NCBI GenBank assembly: GCA_023461035.1
Contig: JAEWOD010000033.1
Coordinates: 1-64,000 of the forward strand
Source of the DNA: Bacteroidota bacterium
GTDB lineage: Bacteria; Bacteroidota; Bacteroidia; Flavobacteriales; Weeksellaceae
Length of the DNA stretch: 64,000 nt
Direction: 5' to 3'
Part shown: piece after piece, positions 40,435-49,525 of the stretch
How the letters are laid out: every line of letters begins with the position of its first letter
Numbering within the stretch: the first letter of the stretch is position 1
Position numbers and translations under genes: made by a program
The notes under the pieces: generated by a model
What the model was told of the DNA's origin: nothing
What the model saw: the letters and a program-made list of their open reading frames with translations, nothing else
The model's database searches: none

Positions 40435-42390
40435 CTAAACTATGTCGGGATTTTGAAGCCCCAAAGGTTTGGTAACAGCTGCATACATCGAATTGCTTGG
40501 TTCATACTCCGGAACGATTTCCTTAAGCTTTGAAACCAGAATCTGATTGGTTTCCAAAGGATTATCGGAAGGTTCAATAAGAATCAGGTTCATTACCTGC
40601 TGGTCAAATCCCTGAGCGGAATGGCTGACTTTGGCAATCATGATTTTGGGGTGATGTGTTTTTATGGCTGTTTCATTGTCAACCAGCAATTCCTCATAAA
40701 TTTTTTCACCCGGTCGTAAACCCGTGATTTTGATTTCAATATCATCGGGATATTTTAATCCGCTCAATTGGATTACCTTTTTGGCCAGATCAAAAATCCT
40801 GACAGATTCTCCCATATCAAATACAAATACTTCGCCTCCTCTTCCCATGGCTCCTGCCTCCAATACCAATTGACAGGCTTCCGGAATCGTCATAAAATAC
40901 CGGTTGATGTCCGGATGTGTAACGGTCAGAGGTCCTCCTTCTTCTATCTGGCGTTTGAAAGTTGGGATCACCGATCCGTTGGAACCCAATACATTTCCAA
41001 ATCTTGTTACCACAAATTTTGTTTGGGAAAGCCCGTTCAATTGGGTCACATATAATTCTGCCACTCTTTTGGTTGCTCCCATGACATTGGTCGGATTGAC
41101 TGCTTTATCGGTCGAGACCATCACAAATTTTTCCACTCCGTATTTCACGGCCAGATCCGCTACCGTTTTGGTGCCTTTCACATTGGCCATAACCGCTTCA
41201 TAAGGATTATCCTCCATGAGAGGAACATGTTTATAGGCCGCTGCATGAAAGATGATATCCGGTTGAAAATGTCGGATCATCACTTCCATTCTGTCGGGAT
41301 TTCGTACATCTCCCATGACAAATTCACATCGGTCGGTACAGAACTTCCGTGTGGTTTGTTGCAAGTCAAATAAGGCCGTTTCAGCCTGATCAACCATGAC
41401 CAGCTTTTTATGCGGATAGTTCATGATTTGTCTTGAAATCTCACTTCCTATCGATCCTGCGGCACCGGTAACCATGACCACTTTTCCGGCAATCTCATTT
41501 CGAATTTCCTCGTTGTCCAGCTTGATGGGTTTTCGCCCCAGCAAATCCTCAATTTTGATGTCCTTGATTTGTTGTGCGGTCAAATCACCTTTTAACCAAT
41601 TGGTTACAGCCGGAACTATTTTTAAGGATACGGCTTGATTGGCAAATTGATCCACGATTTCACGCAAACGTGAACCCGGTAAATTTTGTATAGAAATAAT
41701 GACTTCCGATATGGAGTGTTTCTTCAGAAATTTGTCTGTAGCAACCGAAGGATGATAGACAGAAATACCATTTATTTTTTTACCTATTTTCTTTTTGTTA
41801 TCATCCAAAAACCCGAAAACGGACACCCGGCTTTTTTCATCACCCGTTAATGCTTTATAGGTAATCACACCCGAATCTCCGGCACCATAAATCAACACCC
41901 TGCGTTTGTAACGGTTTCCCATCACATAATAATTGTATAAATTTTTATACAGGATCCTCAAAAATGATAGTGCAATGGTATTAAAAAGAAAGTGAACAAC
42001 GATAACGGTTTTAGCGATGCGGTAAGCCGGTTCGGTTTTGGCTTCATAAATCATCCAGGAAAACAAACTGATCATGATGGTATAAAGCACCATGGCTTTT
42101 AACACATTCATCATATCCTTGAATCCGGTATGACGTACGATTCCTTTATAGGAGGAAGTGAGCATAAAGGCCAAAAAGGCAAACAATAAAACCTGTGGCA
42201 GTTGATGGATGACTACATCATAAAACCGCGTTAGGGGGCCAATGTTCATCCATTTTAGAAACCCAAAAGTCAGCAAAAATGTGTTGAGGGTAATATACAA
42301 ATCTATTACCAGAACCAACCATCGGGGCGTTTCCTTCTGAAGATTCTTTTTAAGCTGATAGCTGATAAATGGAAAACTATAGTTTCTCAA
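40435..42390 (-). CDS. Membrane-bound UDP-N-acetylglucosamine 4,6-dehydratase-like enzyme (PglF/WbpM/CapD family)
   Basis: A 651-residue enzyme. The start is TTG at 42390, overlapping the previous gene by 14 bases; later ATGs would remove the first membrane helix. Four membrane helices occur in the first 140 residues, followed by a nucleotide-binding CoA-like domain (KRRVLIYGAGDSGVITYKAL near 165). The catalytic Rossmann domain starts at KVVMVTGAAGSIGSEISRQI near residue 307. HAAAYKHVPLMEDNP near 385 and the active-site text STDKAVNPTNVMGATKR near 425 belong to the long-form dehydratases. It should convert UDP-GlcNAc to the 4-keto-6-deoxy sugar that is the first step of bacillosamine-type sugars. 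The PglE and PglD-like genes lie directly upstream. Confidence 0.9.
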   Translation of the reverse strand: MRNYSFPFISYQLKKNLQKETPRWLVLVIDLYITLNTFLLTFGFLKWMNIGPLTRFYDVVIHQLPQVLLFAFLAFMLTSSYKGIVRHTGFKDMMNVLKAMVLYTIMISLFSWMIYEAKTEPAYRIAKTVIVVHFLFNTIALSFLRILYKNLYNYYVMGNRYKRRVLIYGAGDSGVITYKALTGDEKSRVSVFGFLDDNKKKIGKKINGISVYHPSVATDKFLKKHSISEVIISIQNLPGSRLREIVDQFANQAVSLKIVPAVTNWLKGDLTAQQIKDIKIEDLLGRKPIKLDNEEIRNEIAGKVVMVTGAAGSIGSEISRQIMNYPHKKLVMVDQAETALFDLQQTTRKFCTDRCEFVMGDVRNPDRMEVMIRHFQPDIIFHAAAYKHVPLMEDNPYEAVMANVKGTKTVADLAVKYGVEKFVMVSTDKAVNPTNVMGATKRVAELYVTQLNGLSQTKFVVTRFGNVLGSNGSVIPTFKRQIEEGGPLTVTHPDINRYFMTIPEACQLVLEAGAMGRGGEVFVFDMGESVRIFDLAKKVIQLSGLKYPDDIEIKITGLRPGEKIYEELLVDNETAIKTHHPKIMIAKVSHSAQGFDQQVMNLILIEPSDNPLETNQILVSKLKEIVPEYEPSNSMYAAVTKPLGLQNPDIV

Positions 42391-43486
42391 TGACTCTAAA
42401 TAAATCCTGTTGCGTTAAATCCGATCCACTGGGCAGACAAAGTCCCTTTTCAAATAATTCTTCACTTGTCCCATTGAGATACCGAGGGTATTTCTCAAAT
42501 ATAGGTTGCAAATGCATGGGTTTCCACAAAGGTCTGGTTTCTATGTTTTCTTTTAATAATTCCAATCTTATTTTTTCTCTATGTTCAAATGATTCAGTCA
42601 AAATACAACTCAACCACCGGTTTGAAAAAAAGCCATCCGCTTCATTTACAAAACTTATACCATCTTTTCCGGAAAGATGGGATTTGTAAAATTCAAAATG
42701 GGCTCTTCTGGCTTTCACCCTTTCATCCAGGACTTCCATTTGTCCTCTTCCTATCCCTGCCACGACATTGGACATCCTGTAGTTGTACCCGATTTCCGAA
42801 TGTTGGTAATGAGGCGCCGCATCTCTTGCCTGCGTGGCCAAAAAAACCGTTTTTTCTTTTATTTCCTTTCTTTTGGAGATCAAGGCACCGCCACCTGAAG
42901 TAGTGATGATCTTATTTCCGTTAAATGACAAAACCGAAAAATCCCCAAGCGTACCACATTTTTTCCCTTTATAAATACTGCCCAAAGCTTCGGCAGCATC
43001 TTCAATCACGGGGATTTCAAATTTCTCCGAAATCCGTTTGATTTCTTCATGTTTATAAGGCATCCCGTAAAGATGAACGGCTATGATGACTTTGGGCTTA
43101 TGCCCTCTGGCCAATCGGTCATCTATTGCCTTTTCCAATAATTCCGGATCCATGTTCCAGGTTTCCGGTTCGCTGTCCACAAAAACAGGCGTGGCACCCA
43201 AATAGGCTATGGGATTAGCAGAAGCCGAAAAAGTCATGCTTTGACAGATCACTTCATCTCCGGCTTTTACGCCGGCTTGTATCAATGCCAGATGCAAAGC
43301 GGCCGTACCTGAACTCAAAACTGCTACATGAGTATCTGCTCCCAAATAATCTTCCAAATCCGATTCAAACCCTTCTACATTGGGGCCTAATGGCGCCACC
43401 CAGTTGGTATCAAATGCCTCCTGTATATATTTTAACTCTCCCCCTCCCATGTGGGGAGAAGAAAGCCATATTTTCTGCTTGTTCAT
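42377..43486 (-). CDS. DegT/DnrJ/EryC1 sugar aminotransferase (PglE-like)
   Basis: A 369-residue pyridoxal-phosphate enzyme. I chose the ATG at 43486 (MNKQKIWLSSPHMGG), because the eight residues of the longer frame cover the promoter. The opening, VAVLSSGTAALHLALIQAGVKAGDEVI near residue 58 and the Schiff-base lysine in SVLSFNGNKIITTSGGG near residue 185 are the family markers. Between the dehydratase and the acetyltransferase it should aminate the 4-keto sugar, giving UDP-4-amino-4,6-dideoxy-GlcNAc. An exact TAnnTTTG promoter precedes it, so this end of the locus can be transcribed separately. Confidence 0.9.
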   Translation of the reverse strand: MNKQKIWLSSPHMGGGELKYIQEAFDTNWVAPLGPNVEGFESDLEDYLGADTHVAVLSSGTAALHLALIQAGVKAGDEVICQSMTFSASANPIAYLGATPVFVDSEPETWNMDPELLEKAIDDRLARGHKPKVIIAVHLYGMPYKHEEIKRISEKFEIPVIEDAAEALGSIYKGKKCGTLGDFSVLSFNGNKIITTSGGGALISKRKEIKEKTVFLATQARDAAPHYQHSEIGYNYRMSNVVAGIGRGQMEVLDERVKARRAHFEFYKSHLSGKDGISFVNEADGFFSNRWLSCILTESFEHREKIRLELLKENIETRPLWKPMHLQPIFEKYPRYLNGTSEELFEKGLCLPSGSDLTQQDLFRVIEKL

Positions 43487-43507
43487 GTTCGTTTTGCAAA
43501 TGCCCTG

Positions 43508-43515
43508 CAAAGATA
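43508..43515 (-). promoter_or_regulatory. Internal -7 promoter element in the polysaccharide locus
   Basis: On the minus strand this reads TATCTTTG followed by CAGGG, an exact TAnnTTTG, 22 bases before the aminotransferase start. It suggests a second transcript for the 3' part of the locus. Confidence 0.55.
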
Positions 43516-43531
43516 CAACGAAAACGAATTG

Positions 43532-44134
43532 CTAATTCGTATTTTCCAAGTATTTAATTAGTCTCGCCGGATTCCCGACCATAACGGCAAAATCAGGCAC
43601 ATCACGGATGACCACTGCTCCTGCGCCGATGACCGCCCATTTTCCGATTTTCACGCCCTGAATCACACAGGATCCCATCCCGATGTGTGTGCCTTCCCCG
43701 ACCAACACATCACCTGCCAGAGCTGCATTGGGCGAAATATGGACAAAATCACCAAGCCTACAATCATGATCGATGGAAGAATTGGTATTTAAGATACAAT
43801 GATTCCCGATTTTTGCTCCTGAATTGACCGAAACGCCGGAAAGGATCACCGTACCCTCACCAATTTCGGATGTAGGCGAAACAGACGTAAAAGGGTGGAT
43901 CAGGGTTTTAAATACAAAATCCGAAAACCTATGAGCCATTTTTTTCCGGGTCAGATTATCACCCACCGAAATCACCAATTCCTTTACATCTGAAGGAATT
44001 TCGCGGAAAACAGGGTAATTCAAAACCTCGTTGAGCAAGGGATTCTCGTCCAGAAATCCTGTTATTTTTATCCCGGCCGCCTCGGCCGCCTCCGCTACCA
44101 CTTTTCCATGTCCGCTTGCGCCAAATAAATACAT
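43532..44134 (-). CDS. PglD-like sugar N-acetyltransferase
   Basis: A 200-residue hexapeptide acetyltransferase. The N-terminal Rossmann-like subdomain begins MYLFGASGHGKVVAEAAEAAG, and the left-handed beta-helix starts near residue 85 (SPTSEIGEGTVILSGVSVNS). The catalytic His is in SSIDHDCRLGDFVHISPNA near 118, and the end VVIRDVPDFAVMVGNPARLIK is the acetyl-CoA-binding cap. With the dehydratase and aminotransferase it should complete UDP-N,N'-diacetylbacillosamine. It starts after the zeta-toxin-like gene, which separates it from the initiating transferase. Confidence 0.88.
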   Translation of the reverse strand: MYLFGASGHGKVVAEAAEAAGIKITGFLDENPLLNEVLNYPVFREIPSDVKELVISVGDNLTRKKMAHRFSDFVFKTLIHPFTSVSPTSEIGEGTVILSGVSVNSGAKIGNHCILNTNSSIDHDCRLGDFVHISPNAALAGDVLVGEGTHIGMGSCVIQGVKIGKWAVIGAGAVVIRDVPDFAVMVGNPARLIKYLENTN

Positions 44135-44151
44135 AACTTCTTAAAATGAAT

Positions 44152-44877
44152 CTATTTCAAATTTAACTTCTGTAAAAGATAGCTCTGTACCCATTCGGGA
44201 ACAACAGAACTATGCATATAAATATTTTTTCCGTTTTTCTCTAAAATTACATCCCTGCTTTTATTGGAACTATCCAGAATAAAAGCACGATCCGCAAATT
44301 TAAAGACGTCTGATAACAATTCTAAACTTCTATAATATCTGTCTGTAATTTTATCTTTTGGAACATCATGACCGCCTTTTATCGTCCGGTTTTTCACCCT
44401 TAAAACATTTATTTCCGGATCCTGCGTACAAATAAAATACAGATACGTTTTAAATCCTTTTTCTTTTGTTTGTTTAAAAAATTCGACTTTTGAAGGATGA
44501 GACATGACGGTTTCAAAAGAAAAATTATCGGTGGAATACAATGACTTTAATCTGAAAAAAGTACAAATAATGGACGCTTGGTAACTATTGATTTCTTCTG
44601 TCGTTACCAAAATATTTTCGCTGAATTCTAACTTTGGAAATGTTTTAGATTGTGTATGGCTGAAATCATAATCTGATATAAAATCATCCCAATCTTTTTG
44701 GCTTAAATCGACAGAAAGGTATTCTGTAACATCAAGAAATTTTGCAGTATTCAGTCGCTCCTCAACTATATCTGCATTGATAAAATATCCGAGGTTATAT
44801 TCCTTTTCAATTTGGGAAATTAAAGATGATTTTCCGGAACCATTTGGCCCGGCAAACATCCGAAACCTTTTACTCAT
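44152..44877 (-). CDS. Zeta-toxin-like P-loop kinase
   Basis: A 241-residue P-loop protein. The Walker A motif FAGPNGSGKSSLISQI is near residue 9, followed by YFINADIVEERL, the typical text of zeta-toxin/AAA_ATPase-like kinases; a later SFETVMSHPSKVEFF and YFICTQDPEINVLRVKNRTIKGGHDVPKDKITDRYYRSLELL match family landmarks with catalytic Arg and Lys. Zeta toxins phosphorylate UDP-GlcNAc-type sugars and block wall synthesis, so its position among UDP-amino-sugar genes is striking. It overlaps the 72-residue gene upstream by 8 bases, so the two form a translationally coupled pair resembling a toxin-antitoxin module. Activity is unproven. Confidence 0.8.
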   Translation of the reverse strand: MSKRFRMFAGPNGSGKSSLISQIEKEYNLGYFINADIVEERLNTAKFLDVTEYLSVDLSQKDWDDFISDYDFSHTQSKTFPKLEFSENILVTTEEINSYQASIICTFFRLKSLYSTDNFSFETVMSHPSKVEFFKQTKEKGFKTYLYFICTQDPEINVLRVKNRTIKGGHDVPKDKITDRYYRSLELLSDVFKFADRAFILDSSNKSRDVILEKNGKNIYMHSSVVPEWVQSYLLQKLNLK

Positions 44878-45088
44878 CTATCAGCGTGAATTTTTCCTTA
44901 TCAATTTTTACTGTATCAAAAACAGCATCTCTTAAAACCGTTGAAGTACCGTCTGGCTTAATTTGAATTAACTTCCCGTTTCTTACCACCAAATAATTTA
45001 GTTTCAATGCCTTGTTTGTCCTTTCTGACAGTTCAAAGGATTTTTTTTGTGCTTTTGAAACAAATTTCAATTTTTCTGACTTCTTCAT
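44870..45088 (-). CDS. Small basic protein, candidate antitoxin
   Basis: A 72-residue, charge-rich protein (MKKSEKLKFVSKAQKKSFELSERT at the N-terminus) with no membrane segment. Its centre contains LNYLVVRNGKLIQIKPDG, a short beta pair, and it ends KIDKEKFTLIDE. Its last codons overlap the kinase start, the usual antitoxin-first order. I do not recognise a family. The start is confirmed by a TGTAC palindrome over a promoter 11 bases upstream. The antitoxin role is inferred from arrangement. Confidence 0.75.
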   Translation of the reverse strand: MKKSEKLKFVSKAQKKSFELSERTNKALKLNYLVVRNGKLIQIKPDGTSTVLRDAVFDTVKIDKEKFTLIDE

Positions 45089-45098
45089 TTTATTAAAA

Positions 45099-45115
45099 TG
45101 TACAATAAAAGTACA
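45099..45115 (-). promoter_or_regulatory. TGTAC-N7-GTACA dyad over the promoter of the zeta-toxin-like pair
   Basis: The perfect inverted repeat TGTAC-AATAAAA-GTACA covers TACTTTTA (45106-45113 on the minus strand), a one-base variant of the -7 element, about 11 bases before the start codon. A repressor binding here would block the promoter; autoregulation by the pair is inferred. Confidence 0.55.
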
Positions 45116-45120
45116 ACTTT

Positions 45121-45726
<606 letters not shown>

Positions 45727-45735
45727 AATTTCGGA

Positions 45736-45743
45736 CAAAATTA
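45736..45743 (-). promoter_or_regulatory. -7 promoter element of the initiating transferase gene
   Basis: On the minus strand this reads TAATTTTG, an exact TAnnTTTG, 10 bases before the chosen ATG, so the transcript has almost no leader. Confidence 0.45.
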
Positions 45744-45954
45744 GAGATTTAATCGGTTTTCTGATTATTCTTTGAAACTTTGCTTGAACACTAAAAATCT
45801 ATCTTCTCCTGCAGATTTCGCCAATTTCCGCAGATAAAAACTTAATCTCAACGTGAATAACGGACAACGATAAATGTAATAAATTTATATTGAGCACATT
45901 ATATTTCATTAGATAATAATTCTGAGCTTTGTGCCCGCTTTGAGAACTTTCTGG

Positions 45955-46010
45955 TAAAAAATAACCACAAGGTGCACAAAGAGAACACAAAAGCACACTA
46001 AGACTTTTAG
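45955..46010. repeat. CACAAAG-type repeat in a 366-base gene-free stretch
   Basis: The gap 45727-46092 contains no credible gene. AACCACAAGGTGCACAAAG followed by ACACAAAAGCACACTAAG is related to the repeats at 2777-2866 and 3687-3714. The rest is AT-rich and unremarkable. Confidence 0.45.
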
Positions 46011-46092
46011 TTTTTAACAACTGATTGTCAATAATTTAATTTTTATTTTTAAACATTATTGACGTTAATCTCAAAAAATCTGCAGGCAAATC

Positions 46093-47274
46093 TCAATGAA
46101 GATTTTGAAGAAGTTTCTGATATTCCAATTTCAATTCGTCCCAAATTCTTTTTTGTTCAAACCGGGAAGTGATGGAGGGTCTGGAATTGATTTTTAAATT
46201 CGCATATAAGTCTTTATTCGATTTCAATTTTGCCATGGCTTCTTGTATCGCATTTTCGTCTTTTACCGGAATGATCATTCCGTTCTCATTCTCCAAAATG
46301 ATTTCATTGCAACCGTTAATATCTGTTACTATGGAAGGCAATCCCATCGCTCCTGCCTGCATGACGACATTGGGAAACCCCTCCCGGTAACTCGGAAAAA
46401 CCAGACAATCGGATACCGCAAAATAGGGGCGCACATCTTGTTGGAATCCTACCGAAATAATGTCGGGATTTGTTTGAATTTCCTGAAGGGTTTCCGGTAA
46501 TAACGGATCTAATTCGCTTTCAAGTGGACCGACCAATATAAGTTTCAAGTTCGACGTTTGATCCTCCACGGCGGACAAGAGTTTCAAGTTAGAAAACGCT
46601 TGAACTAATTCATTGATTCCTTTGTCTTTGACCAATCTTCCTACAAAAACAAAAACAAAATCCTCCTTTTGGATTCCTAATTCTGATTTTAATTCGGCTA
46701 TTTGATATTCTGAAATCTGTTTTGGTGAAAAATATTCAGTATCGATTCCGTTGGAAGAACCCTGACCGATGATTTTCAGTTTGGATTTTGAAGTAAAATT
46801 TTCATTGAGAATAAATTCATATAATCCTTTGGAATTCGGATAAATATGGGTTGCAGACCGATAAGTCAATTTCTCCACAAAATTCAAAAGCTTTCTTTTC
46901 AAACCCGTGGCTTCCATCAGCGGCAATCCGGCAACGGTATGCATCCGGATGGGAACACCTGCCCATTTTGCTGCTATCATCCCCAAAAGTCCGGCTTTGG
47001 GTGTATGCGTATGGACGATTTCCGGTTTCTCTATTTTCAGAAACCGATACAAATTCCAAAGCGATTTCAAATCCCGGAATGGCGTAACTTTCCGCGTCAT
47101 TTCCACTGCTTCCACACGGATTCCTTCTCTTTCTTTTATTTTTTCCAGTTCTGTTCCCGACGAAGAAACGCCCACCACTTCAAAAAATGCGGACATATAA
47201 CCAAGCTGCCCTTTCAGTAAAATATCCAGGGAAATAGGAACGGTGGTGATACGGATGAGTTTGGGTTTTCTCAT
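46093..47274 (-). CDS. Glycosyltransferase family 4 (PglA-like position)
   Basis: A 393-residue GT-B glycosyltransferase. The N-terminal domain begins IRITTVPISLDILLKGQLGYM and contains VHTHTPKAGLLGMIAAKWAGVPIRMHTVAG near residue 92, typical of the subfamily that acts directly after a PglC-type transferase. The nucleotide-sugar domain has FVFVGRLVKDKGINELVQAF near 205 and EGFPNVVMQAGAMGLPSIVTDINGCNEI near 300, with the EX7E pair. The repeated text SNLKL-LSAVEDQT-SNLKL near residues 225-242 is a 13-residue in-frame insert encoded by a palindromic sequence flanked by an 11-base direct repeat. It probably adds the second sugar. Confidence 0.88.
   Translation of the reverse strand: MRKPKLIRITTVPISLDILLKGQLGYMSAFFEVVGVSSSGTELEKIKEREGIRVEAVEMTRKVTPFRDLKSLWNLYRFLKIEKPEIVHTHTPKAGLLGMIAAKWAGVPIRMHTVAGLPLMEATGLKRKLLNFVEKLTYRSATHIYPNSKGLYEFILNENFTSKSKLKIIGQGSSNGIDTEYFSPKQISEYQIAELKSELGIQKEDFVFVFVGRLVKDKGINELVQAFSNLKLLSAVEDQTSNLKLILVGPLESELDPLLPETLQEIQTNPDIISVGFQQDVRPYFAVSDCLVFPSYREGFPNVVMQAGAMGLPSIVTDINGCNEIILENENGMIIPVKDENAIQEAMAKLKSNKDLYANLKINSRPSITSRFEQKRIWDELKLEYQKLLQNLH
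46541..46590. repeat. 39-bp insertion with palindrome (copy B2) and flanking direct repeat
   Basis: AGTTTCAAGTT occurs at 46541-46551 and again at 46580-46590, 39 bases (13 codons) apart. Between them lies ATCCTCCACGGCGGAC (46561-46576), 14 of 16 positions identical to the palindrome of the tRNA-Gly pseudogene. The layout resembles an insertion with target duplication. Confidence 0.6.
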
Positions 47275-47290
47275 AAAGATTAAATTGGCG

Positions 47291-47298
47291 TAAAGTTA
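47291..47298 (-). promoter_or_regulatory. -7-like promoter element of the GT4 gene
   Basis: On the minus strand TAACTTTA differs from TAnnTTTG in the last base and lies 16 bases before the start codon. Confidence 0.35.
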
Positions 47299-47330
47299 CT
47301 AGATTGGAATATAAACTTGATAGGTTTTTT

Positions 47331-47486
47331 GAGATTGCTTCGCTTTGCTCGCAATGATAGGTCAATTGTTATTACGAGGAAGAGGAACGATGACGAAGTA
47401 ATCTCAGGATTGTTGAGATTGCCACGCTTCACTGCGTTATGCTCGCAATGACAGGTCAATTGTCATTACGAGGAAGAGGAACGATG
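47331..47486. repeat. Two tandem units of a GAGATTGC...GCAATGACAGG repeat
   Basis: Each unit begins GAGATTGC, contains GCTCGCAATGA(T/C)AGGTCAATTGT, and ends in the identical ATTACGAGGAAGAGGAACGATG. Units start at about 47331 and 47415. The words GCAATGAC and ATTACGAGGA are the usual core of the 'GAGGAGCGAAGCGACG' interspersed repeats of Bacteroidota, which are non-coding. It fills the gap between the GT4 gene and the small orphan gene. Confidence 0.7.
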
Positions 47487-47555
47487 GTGTCACTTTTAAT
47501 CGAAAGGCTATTTCAAGGCTAAAAACTGTTTAAAATAAAAAAATAGCAGAAATAA

Positions 47556-47807
47556 ATGGAACGAATTATATTTTATTCAAAAGATGACATAGCATCATTC
47601 TTGCAGAATGAGAAAATAAATGATTATTTCTCAAATATTTATCCAAATAAAAGTGATTTTGAAGTAAATGATATTTTGGAGTTGTATCATATTTGTCATT
47701 TTCCTAAACTATGTGTTAAATATTCTTTCGCTTTCTTGATCCAGATTTTCATATTTGGCCAATTTTTAAAGTTCAAAAATAGGGGAAAAAAGGAACTTAT
47801 TTATTAA
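47556..47807 (+). CDS. Short orphan protein, probably frameshifted
   Basis: An 83-residue frame transcribed against the surrounding locus. It starts MERIIFYSKDDIASFL and turns hydrophobic near residue 55 (KYSFAFLIQIFIFGQFL). At an A6 run around 47781-47790 the frame ends early. Adding one A would join it to a further 30-residue open stretch (LLSVIKRETILPDISLKEHN) ending at 47905. I therefore suspect a single-base deletion in a 116-residue gene. No family is recognised. Its opposite orientation and the IS remnant next to it suggest a leftover of an insertion event. Confidence 0.4.
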   Translation: MERIIFYSKDDIASFLQNEKINDYFSNIYPNKSDFEVNDILELYHICHFPKLCVKYSFAFLIQIFIFGQFLKFKNRGKKELIY

Positions 47808-47872
47808 GTGTAATAAAGAGAGAAACTATTTTACCAGATATATCACTGAAAGAACATAACATAGAGTTGTTG

Positions 47873-48045
47873 CTAAAAAGACATGACTACAAGGGTTTGT
47901 TGTAGGCTCCCAAAAACAGTACAATTTAAAATACTAATTTGTAGACAATTCTTTTTTCTTTTCATTAAAATCCTATAATTCACAGGGCCCATTCCACCCA
48001 ATGAATCGTGTGGTCTGTGAAGGTTATAACCTTCAGAAGTAGATT
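47873..48045 (-). pseudogene. IS3-family transposase C-terminal remnant
   Basis: The minus-strand translation contains EGYNLHRPHDSLGGMGPVNYR followed by a basic tail. The text YNxxRPHxSLGGxxPxxY is the signature of the end of IS3-family integrase (ORF B). No upstream part or start remains, and its 5' side abuts the capK stop. It is an old fragment of an IS3 element. Confidence 0.65.
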
Positions 48046-48048
48046 TTT

Positions 48049-49428
48049 TCAAAGCAAATGCTTGATATTATTTTTTACAATTCTAAACTTACCGCTGGCT
48101 TCTACCGGAATTTCCTCCACATATTCGATTTCCAATTCCATTTTATCTCCGATACGATCCCGCCAGTTCTGATTGAATTTCTTTTCAATTGCCTCTGTAT
48201 AGACACCCTGATCAGTTTCAACTTTCAGAACAATTTTGTTTAGCTCATCCTGAACCGCCTGAAAACGAATAATCCCTTTCGTATCTTTTAACGTATTGGA
48301 CACATTCCCCAAATTGATTTTTCCGGTTTCCGGAGAATATACATAATCATCTATCCTGCCCAGTATTTCTTTTACCAAAGGATTATGATTACCGCAATCA
48401 CAGCTTTTGTTTGGATCTTCAAGGGTAATTGAATCTCCAATGTCATAGCGAATCAAAGGCGTTCCTTCCGTAGTAAACGAAGTCACTACCAAACGACCGG
48501 ATTGAGTCGGTTGACTCTCCTCATCCAAAACCTCAAAAACACCGCTTTGTAATTCCAGATGCAGATTCCCGTTTTTACATTCAAAAATAAAGGGCGCCCC
48601 CTCCGAAGAAGCATATTGGTCATGCATACGCGTCTTAAAAAATCCTTCAATATAATAGCGCATTTCAGGCGTGATGGTTTCAGCCGTAGGAAATACAGCT
48701 TTTATAGTATTTGCCGGAAATTCATAACCATTTCTTTCCCCGTATTTGGCTATTTCCAGAATGGACGAAGGAAATCCCACCATGTATTCGGGTCTGAACT
48801 TGATTAAATCTTCCACATAATATTTCAGATAATCTTCCTTGATATGAAAAGTGGAATAATACCGGACTTTATAATAAAAATCGGTTTTCCAAAACCGGCT
48901 CTTTTTAATGTCTTTTTGAGTTAAAAGATTTTTTCCGGAGAACCAAGCCGTCTTTTTTCCTAACTCATAGCCAAAACGCGAACGGAAATCATCCAACATC
49001 GCAAAACGTTCCTGACTGTCTTTATAACGAAACTTTACCTCAAGCGACTTTCCGGTGGTACCACCGGTTTTGGATTTATCAAATTTCTCATCACTTTGTA
49101 TCACAACCTTCTCAATATTTTGCCGTAAGTCTTCTTTTGAAATTATGGGAAGGTTTTTGATGTTTTCGATATCAGCAGGTTGATCAATATTTTTATACAG
49201 ATTTCTGTAGTACTCCGAATTTGAAATACTGTATTGTACAAAATGATGATAACGGGAACGTTGGATTTCTTTCAGCTCTTCTAAAGAAAGATTACGATTT
49301 TTTAAATACAAATTCCGGAAGATCTTATAATCCCCACCATATCTCACCTTGTAGGCTTTGAGGTTGTACAAAGTTACCATTAAGCTTTGCAAGAAATTTG
49401 GGAAGAAACTATATACCTTTTCTTTCAT
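48049..49428 (-). CDS. Phenylacetate-CoA ligase-like adenylate-forming enzyme (CapK type)
   Basis: A 459-residue cytoplasmic enzyme of the ANL superfamily, in the subgroup found in capsule and LPS clusters (CapK). The ATP-binding loop is KTGGTTGKSLEVKFR near residue 118, followed by MVGFPSSILEIAKYGERNGY near 215, AVFPTAETITPEMRYYIEGFF near 245, YASSEGAPFIFECKNGNLHLE near 275 and the C-terminal LVVTSFTTEGTPLIRYDIGDSI near 320. It presumably activates an acid for transfer to the glycan, but the substrate is unknown. Both flanks hold transposase remnants. Confidence 0.85.
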   Translation of the reverse strand: MKEKVYSFFPNFLQSLMVTLYNLKAYKVRYGGDYKIFRNLYLKNRNLSLEELKEIQRSRYHHFVQYSISNSEYYRNLYKNIDQPADIENIKNLPIISKEDLRQNIEKVVIQSDEKFDKSKTGGTTGKSLEVKFRYKDSQERFAMLDDFRSRFGYELGKKTAWFSGKNLLTQKDIKKSRFWKTDFYYKVRYYSTFHIKEDYLKYYVEDLIKFRPEYMVGFPSSILEIAKYGERNGYEFPANTIKAVFPTAETITPEMRYYIEGFFKTRMHDQYASSEGAPFIFECKNGNLHLELQSGVFEVLDEESQPTQSGRLVVTSFTTEGTPLIRYDIGDSITLEDPNKSCDCGNHNPLVKEILGRIDDYVYSPETGKINLGNVSNTLKDTKGIIRFQAVQDELNKIVLKVETDQGVYTEAIEKKFNQNWRDRIGDKMELEIEYVEEIPVEASGKFRIVKNNIKHLL

Positions 49429-49525
49429 GAATTAATTATTAACCAGTTGTGCATTGTGAATTAAAAAGAAAAGTTGTTCATTTGATTGAAAATCAGTAAA
49501 TTATTTCAACCACAAAACATTTACA

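Noticed and set aside
45799..46020. 73-residue minus frame in the gap after the initiating transferase
   Set aside because: It is formed by the CACAAAG repeat and has no family pattern.
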